Part shown: in pieces, positions 8,118 through 15,553 of the stretch | How positions within the stretch are numbered: the stretch's first letter is position 1 | Layout of the letters: each line of letters opens with the position of its first letter | DNA from: Actinomadura sp. DC4 | Lineage (GTDB): Bacteria > Actinomycetota > Actinomycetes > Streptosporangiales > Streptosporangiaceae | Assembly (NCBI RefSeq): GCF_030406325.1 | Contig: NZ_JAUEQY010000029.1 | Location: 88,545 to 152,544, forward strand | Reading direction: 5' to 3' | Length of the DNA stretch: 64,000 bases | Translations under genes and position numbers: made by a program | Notes under the pieces: model-generated | Database searches by the model: none | What the model saw: only the letters and a program-made list of their open reading frames with translations | Told to the model about the DNA's origin: nothing

Positions 8118-10111
8118 GATGAATCCATCCTTATCCGAGGGTGGTGCAGGACGGGGCCGTCGGCGCCGCGGCCCTGCCTGGCCCGCCACCTGGGTTTCTG
8201 GGGGGCCAGCGACGCATAGCCGACCCGGACGCGCCGCCAGCGGGCCGCCCGCTCCAGGGGGTCGGCACTGGCGCTCAGGTAGGCGTCGATGGCGTCGGCG
8301 GCCCACGCCGAGTGCCCGGTCGAGACGTTGTCGATGGTGTTGTGCAGGTCGACGAACAGCGTGCTGAAGCCGTGCGCGCGCAGGAATCTGCGGGCCGACC
8401 GGTAGCCACCGCCGACTCCGGACAGCTCCATCGCCAGATTCAGGCCGAGGATCTCCGGCAGGAACGTACGGGGGAACTTGCCGATGCTCAGCCAGAAAAC
8501 AGGCAGGCGCAGCGACCCCTCCCTGATCCGCTCGTCGCGGGCGAACGCCAGGCTCGCGGTGGGCGGGAGCCGGACGCCCATGCCCAGCAGGAAGTCCCGG
8601 TAGATCCTGGGATGGTTCAGCGCGGCCTCTCCATTGCCGAGCTCGTCCCAGTACGTACGGAACAGTGCGCAACCCACCGCCGAGGAGGCCAGGGCGACGT
8701 CCGTGCACCCCAGGAGCCAGGCCCCGTCGATGAGCGTCAACGGCGCGAGCTGCACTGCGGAGTCGATGACCGTCTCCCGATCCGGCAGGTCTTCGGCGCC
8801 CTGCGCGGAGAACTCCTGGTCGTGCTCGGAGTGCCGGTCCAGCAGCCACGCGCGCAGCCCGTCGCGTACCCACTCCGACGGCAGGCCCCGGTCGGCGGTC
8901 CGCTCCGCGCGCTCGAGCCAGTCCCGCGCATAGTCCAGCGCGTACGCCCTGGTCCGCGGGGCCAGCGCCCGGCCTTGCAGTACGTAGTAGGCCTCGCGCA
9001 AGCTCCCCGGAACGATCCCGCTCCCGGCCGGAACCCAGGAACCCGGTGGCGGGGCGGGCGGTTCCGGCGCCGCGGCAACCGAACGCGCGGCCGGATCGGG
9101 CAGTTGCGCGATCCAGCGGTGGATCGTGACCAGGTCGTCAGGGCTGAACACGCGGAACATCGGGCCGCCGGGTGCCACCAGCGTGGTGAGCAGCGGACTG
9201 CGTTCGGGCGCGCCGGGGCGGACCAGCCTGCTGGAGGCCAGCGCGTTCAGCAGCTCATACGGGTCGTGAGCGGCCTCGCGCAGCCAGCCGGCGAGGTCAC
9301 GCCCCGCCAGCTCGAAGTCGTGGTGGTAGGCCGATGCCTCACGCGACCTCGTCCGCAGCATCTCGGCCATGGCATGTGCCGGGTCGAGCGTGGCGCGGCA
9401 GATGGTGGCGAGCCGGGTCTCCCAGTAGGCCAGAGCACGCTCCAGCCAGCCGATCGCGGCCTCGATTCTGGCCGTCTCCCGCGGGCCGAGTTCCGCGCAG
9501 GCCGTGGCGATGGCCATTGACTCCTGTACGGGATCCAGACCAGAACCGCGGGCGAGATCGAGCCTGTCCCACTCGGCCGCGTGCGGGCGGGCCGCCCGCA
9601 CCGTGGTCCAGCAGGACAGCAGCCCGGCGGTGCGCAGCGCCAAATCGATCCCCGCGAGCTCGACCAGGAAAAGGTCAGCGCGACGGCTGACCGCCAACAG
9701 CACGGCGGGCAGGGCGAACATCCCGTCGTCGATCTCCGCGGCGGACGCCAGGCGGGCGGCATCCACCGCGAACCCGGCCAGGCATTCCCTGTGCAGCAAC
9801 CGCCGGAACGCCGCGGGCCGCGACGCGTCGGGTCCGCCGACCCCGATGTCATCGGCCAGCAGGGCCATGGCCCGCAGCTGAACCTCGTCCTCGAACACGC
9901 CGGGCGCGCTGGCGCCCTGGAAGGGGCAGCCGAGCACGGCGGCCATCGGCGCCGACTGCGTCAGGACCGCACGTACCCCGAGGTCGTCCATCGGCAGGCC
10001 GCCGGGCTTCGGTGGCGGCTCGCCAACGCACGCATCCATCGCGGCCCGCAGGTACGGACCGTCGAAGAAGGCCTCTGGATCAGCCGCCGCAGCGTACAAA
10101 TCGCGCCACAT
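8099..10111 (-). CDS. Large haem-oxygenase-like diiron oxidase (HDO, iron-containing redox enzyme family)
   Basis: A 670-residue protein. Its C-terminal third carries the hallmarks of the haem-oxygenase-like diiron oxidase family: YWDELGNGEAALNH near residues 495-510, then NLAMELSGVGGGY, then LHNTIDNVSTGH. These supply the Glu/His and Glu, His, Asp, His ligands expected for the two irons. HDOs such as UndA, SznF and BesC carry out N-oxygenation, C-C cleavage or decarboxylation on fatty-acid- or amino-acid-like substrates. Those are about 220-480 residues, so the first ~370 residues here are a long extension I do not recognise. The start follows the 28-residue micro-ORF stop by only three bases, and the 3' end overlaps the carbamoyltransferase. 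Its reaction in this pathway is unknown. Confidence 0.8.
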   Translation of the reverse strand: MWRDLYAAAADPEAFFDGPYLRAAMDACVGEPPPKPGGLPMDDLGVRAVLTQSAPMAAVLGCPFQGASAPGVFEDEVQLRAMALLADDIGVGGPDASRPAAFRRLLHRECLAGFAVDAARLASAAEIDDGMFALPAVLLAVSRRADLFLVELAGIDLALRTAGLLSCWTTVRAARPHAAEWDRLDLARGSGLDPVQESMAIATACAELGPRETARIEAAIGWLERALAYWETRLATICRATLDPAHAMAEMLRTRSREASAYHHDFELAGRDLAGWLREAAHDPYELLNALASSRLVRPGAPERSPLLTTLVAPGGPMFRVFSPDDLVTIHRWIAQLPDPAARSVAAAPEPPAPPPGSWVPAGSGIVPGSLREAYYVLQGRALAPRTRAYALDYARDWLERAERTADRGLPSEWVRDGLRAWLLDRHSEHDQEFSAQGAEDLPDRETVIDSAVQLAPLTLIDGAWLLGCTDVALASSAVGCALFRTYWDELGNGEAALNHPRIYRDFLLGMGVRLPPTASLAFARDERIREGSLRLPVFWLSIGKFPRTFLPEILGLNLAMELSGVGGGYRSARRFLRAHGFSTLFVDLHNTIDNVSTGHSAWAADAIDAYLSASADPLERAARWRRVRVGYASLAPQKPRWRARQGRGADGPVLHHPRIRMDSSCRDMS

Positions 10112-10114
10112 GAT

Positions 10115-10201
10115 TCAGAACATCGGATAGATCGAGGAATCGGGCTTGCCCCCGCGCTTCCTGCCGAACAGCCTCCCGAACAGCGACTTGAGCCTGCGCA
10201 T
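10115..10201 (-). CDS. 28-residue micro-ORF, possible precursor or scaffold peptide
   Basis: A 28-codon frame (ATG 10201, TGA ending at 10115) sits between the SGNH hydrolase stop (10211) and the diiron oxidase ATG (10111). A clear AAGGGGGA ribosome site precedes it. The N-terminal half is amphipathic and very basic, with two LFGR repeats leading to RKRGG. The rest is polar and ends SSIYPMF. It is too short for most gene callers. The leader-like basic helix, double glycine and short C-terminal segment recall ribosomal precursor or scaffold peptides, and an oxidase, an ATP-grasp ligase and an SGNH hydrolase are alongside. No known precursor family is recognised, so the function is inference. 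Confidence 0.55.
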   Translation of the reverse strand: MRRLKSLFGRLFGRKRGGKPDSSIYPMF

Positions 10202-10210
10202 GAGTCCCCC

Positions 10211-11182
10211 TTATCCGATCAGGTCGAGTAGTCGGCCGGCCGCGTGGTCATGGCCGTCATCGGTGAAGTGGATGCGATCGGCGAAGAGCCATCGCTCCGG
10301 TCCCGCCCGCTCGGCCAGGGCCGCCGCGAAGTCGACGAAGCCGGCACCGAGCTTGCGTGTTCCCGCGGCGAGCAGCGCGGCGTACCGCCCGTGCACCTCG
10401 GGGTCGAGAATGTCGCCGTAGGTGTCGGAGAATCGGCCGAGCCGGTCGAGCTCGGCGAACAGCCGCTCCTCCTCCGGGCACCCCTTCGCCCTGACCCAGC
10501 CACTGAGCGGCTGCAGGACATACGTGAGCCTGGCCCCCAGGTGGGTGGCGAAGATCTGCCAGGCCGCGAGGTGCCGGAGGGTGAGTTCTGCGGCGTACGC
10601 GATCTGCCGGCCCATGGCCGGCACGGGTTCGGCGCTGTGGAGAAATCGACGCTTGGATCTGCCATTGCCCAGCGCCTCGAAGAACTGCGTGCAGTTGAAG
10701 AACGCCCCGTGCTCTCCGCGTAGCGCCGCGGGTAGCCTCGCCAGGCCAAGGTTGTTGAAACCGGAGAACAGTACGATTTCCCGGATCTCGGGCAGCAGGT
10801 GCAGATTGAGGGTCAGCAGCGACAGCTCCTGGGCGGAGTTGAAGCTCCGGCCGCCGAAGTTCAGCCACGGCTCGTGCCGCGGATCGCGCTCGGTCAGCCG
10901 GGACGACAGGGTCCAGGCATCTGAGCTCGCACCGATCCCGAAGACCGTGGAACTGCCCGCGAGGAGCCGGGCCGCAGTGATCCCGCGGAGGTCGGCGACC
11001 GAGTATTTGCGGCCGGCCGCCTCGGAATAGCGGAACCCGCTGCGGTCTGTGGAGACCGTTTCCGAGCTGTACGCCGCGGGATGGAAGTACATGAGGTACG
11101 GGAGCCACCGGATTTCCCCGTCATCGGTGAACTCGGCCTCATACCGGAGCATCTGCGGGGTCAGCTCCGCACGTACGGACAT
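10211..11182 (-). CDS. SGNH/GDSL-type hydrolase-like protein
   Basis: A 323-residue protein with the blocks of an SGNH hydrolase. Block I is LAGSSTVFGIGASSDAWTLSSRL near residues 75-97, with the nucleophile serine in a GSS rather than GDS context. A glycine/asparagine block follows in LFSGFNNLGLA, and the C-terminal catalytic pair is DRIHFTDDGHDHAA. No signal peptide is visible, so it probably acts in the cytoplasm. Family members hydrolyse or transfer acyl groups. In this operon it could deacylate or release a pathway intermediate, or hydrolyse an ester made by other enzymes. It begins 34 bases after the LysE-type gene and ends 9 bases before the 28-residue micro-ORF. Confidence 0.75.
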   Translation of the reverse strand: MSVRAELTPQMLRYEAEFTDDGEIRWLPYLMYFHPAAYSSETVSTDRSGFRYSEAAGRKYSVADLRGITAARLLAGSSTVFGIGASSDAWTLSSRLTERDPRHEPWLNFGGRSFNSAQELSLLTLNLHLLPEIREIVLFSGFNNLGLARLPAALRGEHGAFFNCTQFFEALGNGRSKRRFLHSAEPVPAMGRQIAYAAELTLRHLAAWQIFATHLGARLTYVLQPLSGWVRAKGCPEEERLFAELDRLGRFSDTYGDILDPEVHGRYAALLAAGTRKLGAGFVDFAAALAERAGPERWLFADRIHFTDDGHDHAAGRLLDLIG

Positions 11183-11216
11183 ACGGACCGCCTTTCGGTG
11201 ATCAGGCGCCGGCCAT

Positions 11217-11831
11217 CTAGGAGACGACGTTCTCTTTCACGATCTCGGCGAAGACCGGGATGAGGGTGAGCATCAGCAGGGACGCCATGCCGACGTTGAA
11301 TGCGCGCAGGCGCCGCGGACGGGAGACGGCCCCCTTGAGCAGCACGCCGGCCGCGAGCCAGGCGAGGGTGCATGGCGTACCGAAGACCAGGAAGATGAGG
11401 CTGATGATCAGGGTCTGGGTGAAGTTGTCGCCGGTCGCGGTGGCGTACGTGCCGATCGCACCAATGATCATCACCCAGGACTTGGGGCTGACCAGCTGGA
11501 AGAACGCGCCCTGCAGCAAGGTCAGCGGCCTGCGGTCGGCCACGGACTCGGCCGACACCCTCGTCATGGCGATCCGGTACGCGAGGTAGATGAGGTACGC
11601 GGCGCCGATCGGACGCAGGACGTCATAGACGCCGGGCCACTCCCTGAGCACCTCGCCGAGCCCGAGCCCGATCGCGATGGTCATGAGCGGGAAGCCCACA
11701 TTGATGCCGATGGCGTGGTCCAGGCTGCGCCGCAGGCCGTACGTGGTACCCGAGGACATGATCATGACATTGTTGGGCCCGGGGGCGCCGCATGTCGCCA
11801 CCACGAAGACGATCAGTGAAAGGTAGTTCAC
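11217..11831 (-). CDS. LysE/RhtB-family amino-acid exporter
   Basis: A 204-residue membrane protein with about six hydrophobic segments. It has the family's N-terminal signature after the first helix (CGAPGPNNVMIMSSGTTYGLRRSL) and the later LVSPKSWVMIIGAIGTY. LysE/RhtB proteins export amino acids and close analogues across the inner membrane. Placed 12 bases after the amidinotransferase gene and inside the same operon, it suggests that the final product is a small amino-acid-like molecule, perhaps guanidino-bearing. Confidence 0.9.
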   Translation of the reverse strand: MNYLSLIVFVVATCGAPGPNNVMIMSSGTTYGLRRSLDHAIGINVGFPLMTIAIGLGLGEVLREWPGVYDVLRPIGAAYLIYLAYRIAMTRVSAESVADRRPLTLLQGAFFQLVSPKSWVMIIGAIGTYATATGDNFTQTLIISLIFLVFGTPCTLAWLAAGVLLKGAVSRPRRLRAFNVGMASLLMLTLIPVFAEIVKENVVS

Positions 11832-11843
11832 GGCGGCCGGTCC

Positions 11844-12887
11844 TCAGCAGTAGTCCTCGAGAGTGCCGCGTCGCCGGATGTCGGCCGTGACGCAGTGGAC
11901 ACCGCCGCTGAGCGTGCGCGCATGCCGCATCCGCACCGGGGCGGTGGTGATCCCGTGCCGCCCCAGTTCCTTGATGAGCGGAAGCTGGTCCTCCCCGACG
12001 ACCGCGGTCTCCGGGTCGAGCATGATGAAGTTCATCCCCATCCAGATGGAGCCGCGCGGGAAGGGACCGTGCCACCCCGAGTCGATCATCGGCGGGCACC
12101 AGATGACGTCCCAGTTCTTGAAGATCCTGGGTACCTGGTCCTCGTGCATCCGTTCCGGGCAGATGACCACGAGACCCGGGCGTACCGGCGTGATCGTGGT
12201 GTCCAGATGAGTCCCCTCGTAGACGCCGGCGACCGGATGCATCCGGTACTCGTCGCCGAGCACCCGCTCCAGCCACCGCATGCCGTACCGGTTGCCGCTG
12301 CACGACACCTGGTACAGGATGTCCCGTCCGACGCGCAGCACGTTGGCCGCATCGAAGATCGGCTCAAGGTCGTTGAGAATGGAGCCTGACTCCGGCCGCA
12401 CGTTGTAGGTCTCGTCCGGTAGCCGCGGTTTCGGGGCAGAAATCCACTGTGCGCCGCCATCGAAATACTCCAGCAGGAGACGTCGGTACGAGAACGCATC
12501 GAAGTACCGCGATCGCAGGACCATCGGTGCCTCGATAATGGTGTTTCCGATGGGCAGCAGCACATCGCGTGGACAATAGTTGTAATATCCGTCCGAGGAC
12601 CAGTCGGGAGTGCCGAATTCCCTGCTCAGATCGAGGAAATCCGGCCGCCTCACGGTGACACCGTGTGATTTCAGCAGCTCGGCCAGTCCGTCCAGATCCT
12701 CTCCGGCCTCCTCGACGACCTGCTCCGGATAGGGTCCGGTCGGGACCTGTGAAGGCTCATCGAGGTCCGCCGCGTAGTCGATGGCGAAAAGCCCTCCGTC
12801 GACGGACGGCACCCGTGCCCCGTCAGCGATGCCGACGATGATCTCTTCCAGCGGATCCCACTCGTTATGCACATTGATCACCGACAT
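11844..12887 (-). CDS. Arginine-dependent amidinotransferase (StrB1/AmtA/SxtG type)
   Basis: A 347-residue enzyme, the same length as StrB1-type amidinotransferases. It transfers the amidino group of L-arginine to an amine by a ping-pong mechanism through a cysteine. The catalytic cysteine is C332 in [14 protein letters not shown] near the C-terminus. The catalytic histidine lies in [10 protein letters not shown], with an upstream Asp in NVLRVGRD. The start is ATG 12887, preceded by a GGGGG ribosome site. It is the first gene of an eight-gene minus-strand operon and carries the shared tandem repeat 153 bases upstream. The acceptor amine is unknown; lysine, glycine, an amino sugar or an omega-amine are all known in the family. 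It makes a guanidino product likely. Confidence 0.92.
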   Translation of the reverse strand: MSVINVHNEWDPLEEIIVGIADGARVPSVDGGLFAIDYAADLDEPSQVPTGPYPEQVVEEAGEDLDGLAELLKSHGVTVRRPDFLDLSREFGTPDWSSDGYYNYCPRDVLLPIGNTIIEAPMVLRSRYFDAFSYRRLLLEYFDGGAQWISAPKPRLPDETYNVRPESGSILNDLEPIFDAANVLRVGRDILYQVSCSGNRYGMRWLERVLGDEYRMHPVAGVYEGTHLDTTITPVRPGLVVICPERMHEDQVPRIFKNWDVIWCPPMIDSGWHGPFPRGSIWMGMNFIMLDPETAVVGEDQLPLIKELGRHGITTAPVRMRHARTLSGGVHCVTADIRRRGTLEDYC

Positions 12888-12981
12888 ATCGGCCCCCTAA
12901 AAGCACGTGTCGGAAATACCCCTACTGATGGCGAGGTCGACGCCACCAGGCGTCCAGGCCACGGCTGCCACACCCTTGATC

Positions 12982-12998
12982 AGAAGGCTGTGCCTTCT
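12982..12998 (-). other. Short hairpin in the leader of the amidinotransferase operon
   Basis: AGAAGGC and GCCTTCT form a perfect 7-bp stem with a TGT loop between the operator repeat (13040-13059) and the amidinotransferase start (12887). If transcription starts near the operator it would lie in the 5' leader. No T-run follows and no riboswitch core is recognisable, so a role is unproven. Confidence 0.3.
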
Positions 12999-13039
12999 CA
13001 CCAGGACTGCTTTATCGGCGGCGTGGTTCCTAACCGAGA

Positions 13040-13059
13040 GGCGTTCCATCCCGTTCCAT
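13040..13059 (-). promoter_or_regulatory. Tandem 10-bp repeat, putative operator of the amidinotransferase operon
   Basis: The 20-mer GGCGTTCCATCCCGTTCCAT is identical to that at 1324-1343 and reads as two tandem ATGGAACG-type units towards the amidinotransferase. It is 153 bases upstream of the start codon. It marks the inner edge of the pathway and is followed 120 bases later by a transposase remnant. Confidence 0.6.
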
Positions 13060-13174
13060 CGCGCCTCATCGCGCCGACCGTGTGCCGCTCGAAATCTCGG
13101 TTTTGTGCTGTGACCTGTGGTCTCGCTGCGGGATCAATGTCGTGGCTGGGAGCATCGCGAGGAGCTCTGGTCCC

Positions 13175-13552
13175 TGCTCTACCGGTTGATGAGATGCCTG
13201 CTGGTGGTGCTGGTCCGGTCGGATCTGTCCAAGGACGTCGGGTTGCTCGTGCTTCGTCGCGAGAATCAGGTGCTGCGCCGGCAGGCCGGAGGCCGGCCGC
13301 GGTGGGATCACGCCGACCGGCTCTGGCTTACGGCGTTGTCCCGGCTGGTGAACCATCGACGCTGGTCGTGCGGATGGCGCGAGAGAACCCGACGTGGGGG
13401 CAGAGGAGAATCCAAGGCGAGCCGGCCCGCTTGGGGCATGTGATCGCCGCGTCTACAGCCTGGGAGATCCTGCATGCCGCCGGCATCGATCCCGCGCCTC
13501 GCCGGGCGGGTCCGGCGTGGCGGCAGTTCCTGACCGCCCAGGCACACGGGCC
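13175..13552 (+). mobile_element. Integrase-core (IS481/IS3-like) transposase remnant with deletion and frameshift
   Basis: The plus strand first reads [28 protein letters not shown] through [18 protein letters not shown]. After about 13364 it continues in another frame with [23 protein letters not shown] and [24 protein letters not shown] know both pieces as consecutive parts of actinobacterial integrase-core transposases. About 40 residues between them (the VFPVTPATLLAWHR region) are missing, and everything after the QAHG segment, including the DDE core, is gone. No inverted repeats could be identified. The remnant lies exactly between the amidinotransferase pathway and the NRPS cluster, so it marks an old insertion or rearrangement border. 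Confidence 0.8.
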
Positions 13553-13618
13553 GTCCCCTTGCGCATCTCGGCGGCCGAGGTGGGGGTGGTGGCCGTGGCC
13601 GTGGTGTTATGCGCTCGC

Positions 13619-14443
13619 TCAGTCGTCGGCGGCCTGGACTGCGGTGGCGATCGGCTGGAGTCCTGCGGTCAGTTCGTCGAGCTCGTCCGTGCTGAGGACG
13701 TCGTACGCCGGTGCGGCCAGTTCGTCGGTGAGGGCCTCGATCCGTTCCTTGGTCTGTCGGCCTGCGTCGGTGAACGCGCCGGCGGCGTCGACGAGGCCGC
13801 GGCTGCGCAGCCCGTCGATGACAGTGGCCAGCTGCGGCTTGGGCAGGTGGTGGATCCGGCCGAACTCCTCCGGCCTCATTTGGAGGGAGAGGGCGAGGAG
13901 GACATGGGCCTCGGTGCCGCCGATGCCGTGGGCGAGGAGGGCGGCGTTGTGGCCGTCCCCGCGATGCTCTCGTAGCAGTGTCGCCGCGTGCCAGAGCCTG
14001 GCCACGGGCTCTGCGGGCACGTCGAGCGCCCGGAGCCCGGCGTACAGGGCTCGGCCCTCGGTCGGCGCGCTGAGTGCCGCTCGGGTGGCGAGGTCGGCGA
14101 CCCGCGTCAGAGCGGGGGAGTCGGCGAGCTCCCCGATCATCTGCCGCAGCGCGGCGGCGCTGCTCCGCTCGCGCACGGCGATCGCCTCCTGCGGGGTGGT
14201 CTTTCCCCAGACCCACGGGATGTGGCGCGCGACCTCGCCGGCGGCGAAGTTGTAGAAGACCGCGTGCACCACCTCGGCCGGTGCCAGGCCCAGCGGCGCG
14301 GCCCGGCCGGCGAAGTATCCGTCCCAGTAGTTGCGCATGCCGAGGGCCAGGAACGCCTCGTTCGGCATCTCGGAGAAGGTGACGGTGGCGATCGGCTCGA
14401 CGAGCTCGAACATGCGGTGGACCTTGGCCTGTGAGTGCGGCAT
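13619..14443 (-). CDS. SCO6745-family protein (MarR-like winged-helix)
   Basis: A 274-residue soluble protein of the actinobacterial SCO6745 family. An N-terminal helical region ([42 protein letters not shown]) is followed by a MarR-like winged-helix half near residues 190-250. I chose ATG 14443, which has CAGGAG nine bases upstream; the ATG at 14452 would sit directly on that ribosome site. It is the last gene of the NRPS cluster's minus-strand operon, 123 bases after the cyclodeaminase gene, so it may have its own promoter. Members are common near biosynthetic and redox genes, but a biochemical role is not established. A regulatory role is inference. Confidence 0.75.
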   Translation of the reverse strand: MPHSQAKVHRMFELVEPIATVTFSEMPNEAFLALGMRNYWDGYFAGRAAPLGLAPAEVVHAVFYNFAAGEVARHIPWVWGKTTPQEAIAVRERSSAAALRQMIGELADSPALTRVADLATRAALSAPTEGRALYAGLRALDVPAEPVARLWHAATLLREHRGDGHNAALLAHGIGGTEAHVLLALSLQMRPEEFGRIHHLPKPQLATVIDGLRSRGLVDAAGAFTDAGRQTKERIEALTDELAAPAYDVLSTDELDELTAGLQPIATAVQAADD

Positions 14444-14566
14444 CGGTGGCATCTCCTGTGGTCGTGACCGCCCACTCGCGGGCGGCCTCTCACCCTGGCT
14501 ACGAACAACACCACCCGGATCCGACAACTCCGCTCGAAAAAGCGGCGCAGAGCCGCGACGTACCGA

Positions 14567-15547
14567 TCACAGGTGGATGAGCCGGCCCGCGCCGGTGCGG
14601 CGTGCGATCGTGATGATCCGGTCGATCGCGGCGGCGTCCTGGATGCCGAGACCGACGCTGTTGTAGAAGACGATGTCGTCCGGCGAGTGCCTGGCCGGCG
14701 AACGTCCCGTGACCACATCTCCGAGCGACAGGAGGTCCGCCGGCTCCAGGTCGCCTTCGCGTAGCGCGGCGATCACCGGGCCGGCCTGCTCGCGGGCCGT
14801 GGCGACATCGTCCACCACGACCGCCGCCGCGCGGGTCAGCAGTGCGGTGTCGACCTCGCGATGCCCGGGGGCGAACGAGCCGACGCTGACGACGGTGCAG
14901 CCCTGGTCGATCCAGGTCCCGTGGACGACCGGCTCCTTGCTGGTCGTACAGGTGATGACGATGTCGGAACCCACGACCGCCTCGCGTGCCGTCGCGGCCG
15001 CCCGGACCGGCAGGTCGAGCTCGCGGCTCAGCTCCGCCGCGGTGACGGCGCACGCGCTCGGGTCCCGGCTGAAAAGCCGTACCCGGCGTAGCGGCCGTAC
15101 GGCGGCCACGGCACGCAGGTGGGCCCGTCCCTGGACGCCGGCGCCGATGACCGCCAGCCGGGAGGCGCCGGGCACGGCCAGGTGGTCGATGGCGACCGCG
15201 CTCGCCGCCGATGTGCGGAGAGTGGTCACCGACGTGCCCTCCACGATCGCGGCCGGTCGGCCGTCGACGGGATCCAGAGCCACCACCAGAGCCGAGACGC
15301 TGGGGAGACCTCGGGCCGCGTTCCCGGGACGAACGCTGCCGAACTTGGCGACCGCCCCCGCCCCGGGCAGGCCGGCGACATAGCAGAAGGCCAGGTCGTC
15401 TCCTCGCTCCGGCAACAGCAGACGCGGCGCCAGGAGCGCCTCTCCGCGCCCGAGGGCGGCGAAGGCCGTGCGCTGGGACGCGATGGCCGTGCGCAGGTCG
15501 AACACGCTGTGCACGTCCGTGGCGCTCAGGACGAGAACGGCGGACAT
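14567..15547 (-). CDS. Ornithine/lysine cyclodeaminase-type enzyme (mu-crystallin family)
   Basis: A 326-residue NAD(P)-dependent enzyme of the ornithine cyclodeaminase/mu-crystallin family. It has a lysine in the substrate pocket region (AVAKFGSV near residue 68), the Rossmann loop VIGAGVQGRAHL near 134, the SDIVITCTTSKEPVV strand, and the GSFAPGHREVD segment that carries the catalytic Asp. In NRPS clusters the family supplies cyclic imino acids: ornithine to proline, or lysine to pipecolate (RapL, FkbL, VisC). Module 5 of the NRPS has a pocket that reads D-F-Q..., which I associate with pipecolate-type domains, so L-pipecolate supply is my best guess. Alternatives in this family include ketimine reductases and N-alkyl amino-acid synthases. 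It is 6 bases after the MFS gene. Confidence 0.8.
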   Translation of the reverse strand: MSAVLVLSATDVHSVFDLRTAIASQRTAFAALGRGEALLAPRLLLPERGDDLAFCYVAGLPGAGAVAKFGSVRPGNAARGLPSVSALVVALDPVDGRPAAIVEGTSVTTLRTSAASAVAIDHLAVPGASRLAVIGAGVQGRAHLRAVAAVRPLRRVRLFSRDPSACAVTAAELSRELDLPVRAAATAREAVVGSDIVITCTTSKEPVVHGTWIDQGCTVVSVGSFAPGHREVDTALLTRAAAVVVDDVATAREQAGPVIAALREGDLEPADLLSLGDVVTGRSPARHSPDDIVFYNSVGLGIQDAAAIDRIITIARRTGAGRLIHL

Positions 15548-15553
15548 GGCAGA

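Noticed and set aside
8118..8873. A 250-residue N-terminal extension of the carbamoyltransferase
   Set aside because: It is an out-of-frame reading of the diiron oxidase gene; the family N-terminus begins at ATG 8117.
12888..13039. A guanidine riboswitch upstream of the amidinotransferase operon
   Set aside because: Only a simple 7-bp hairpin is present; I see neither the paired ACGR-loop stems of the mini-ykkC type nor other known guanidine-aptamer cores.
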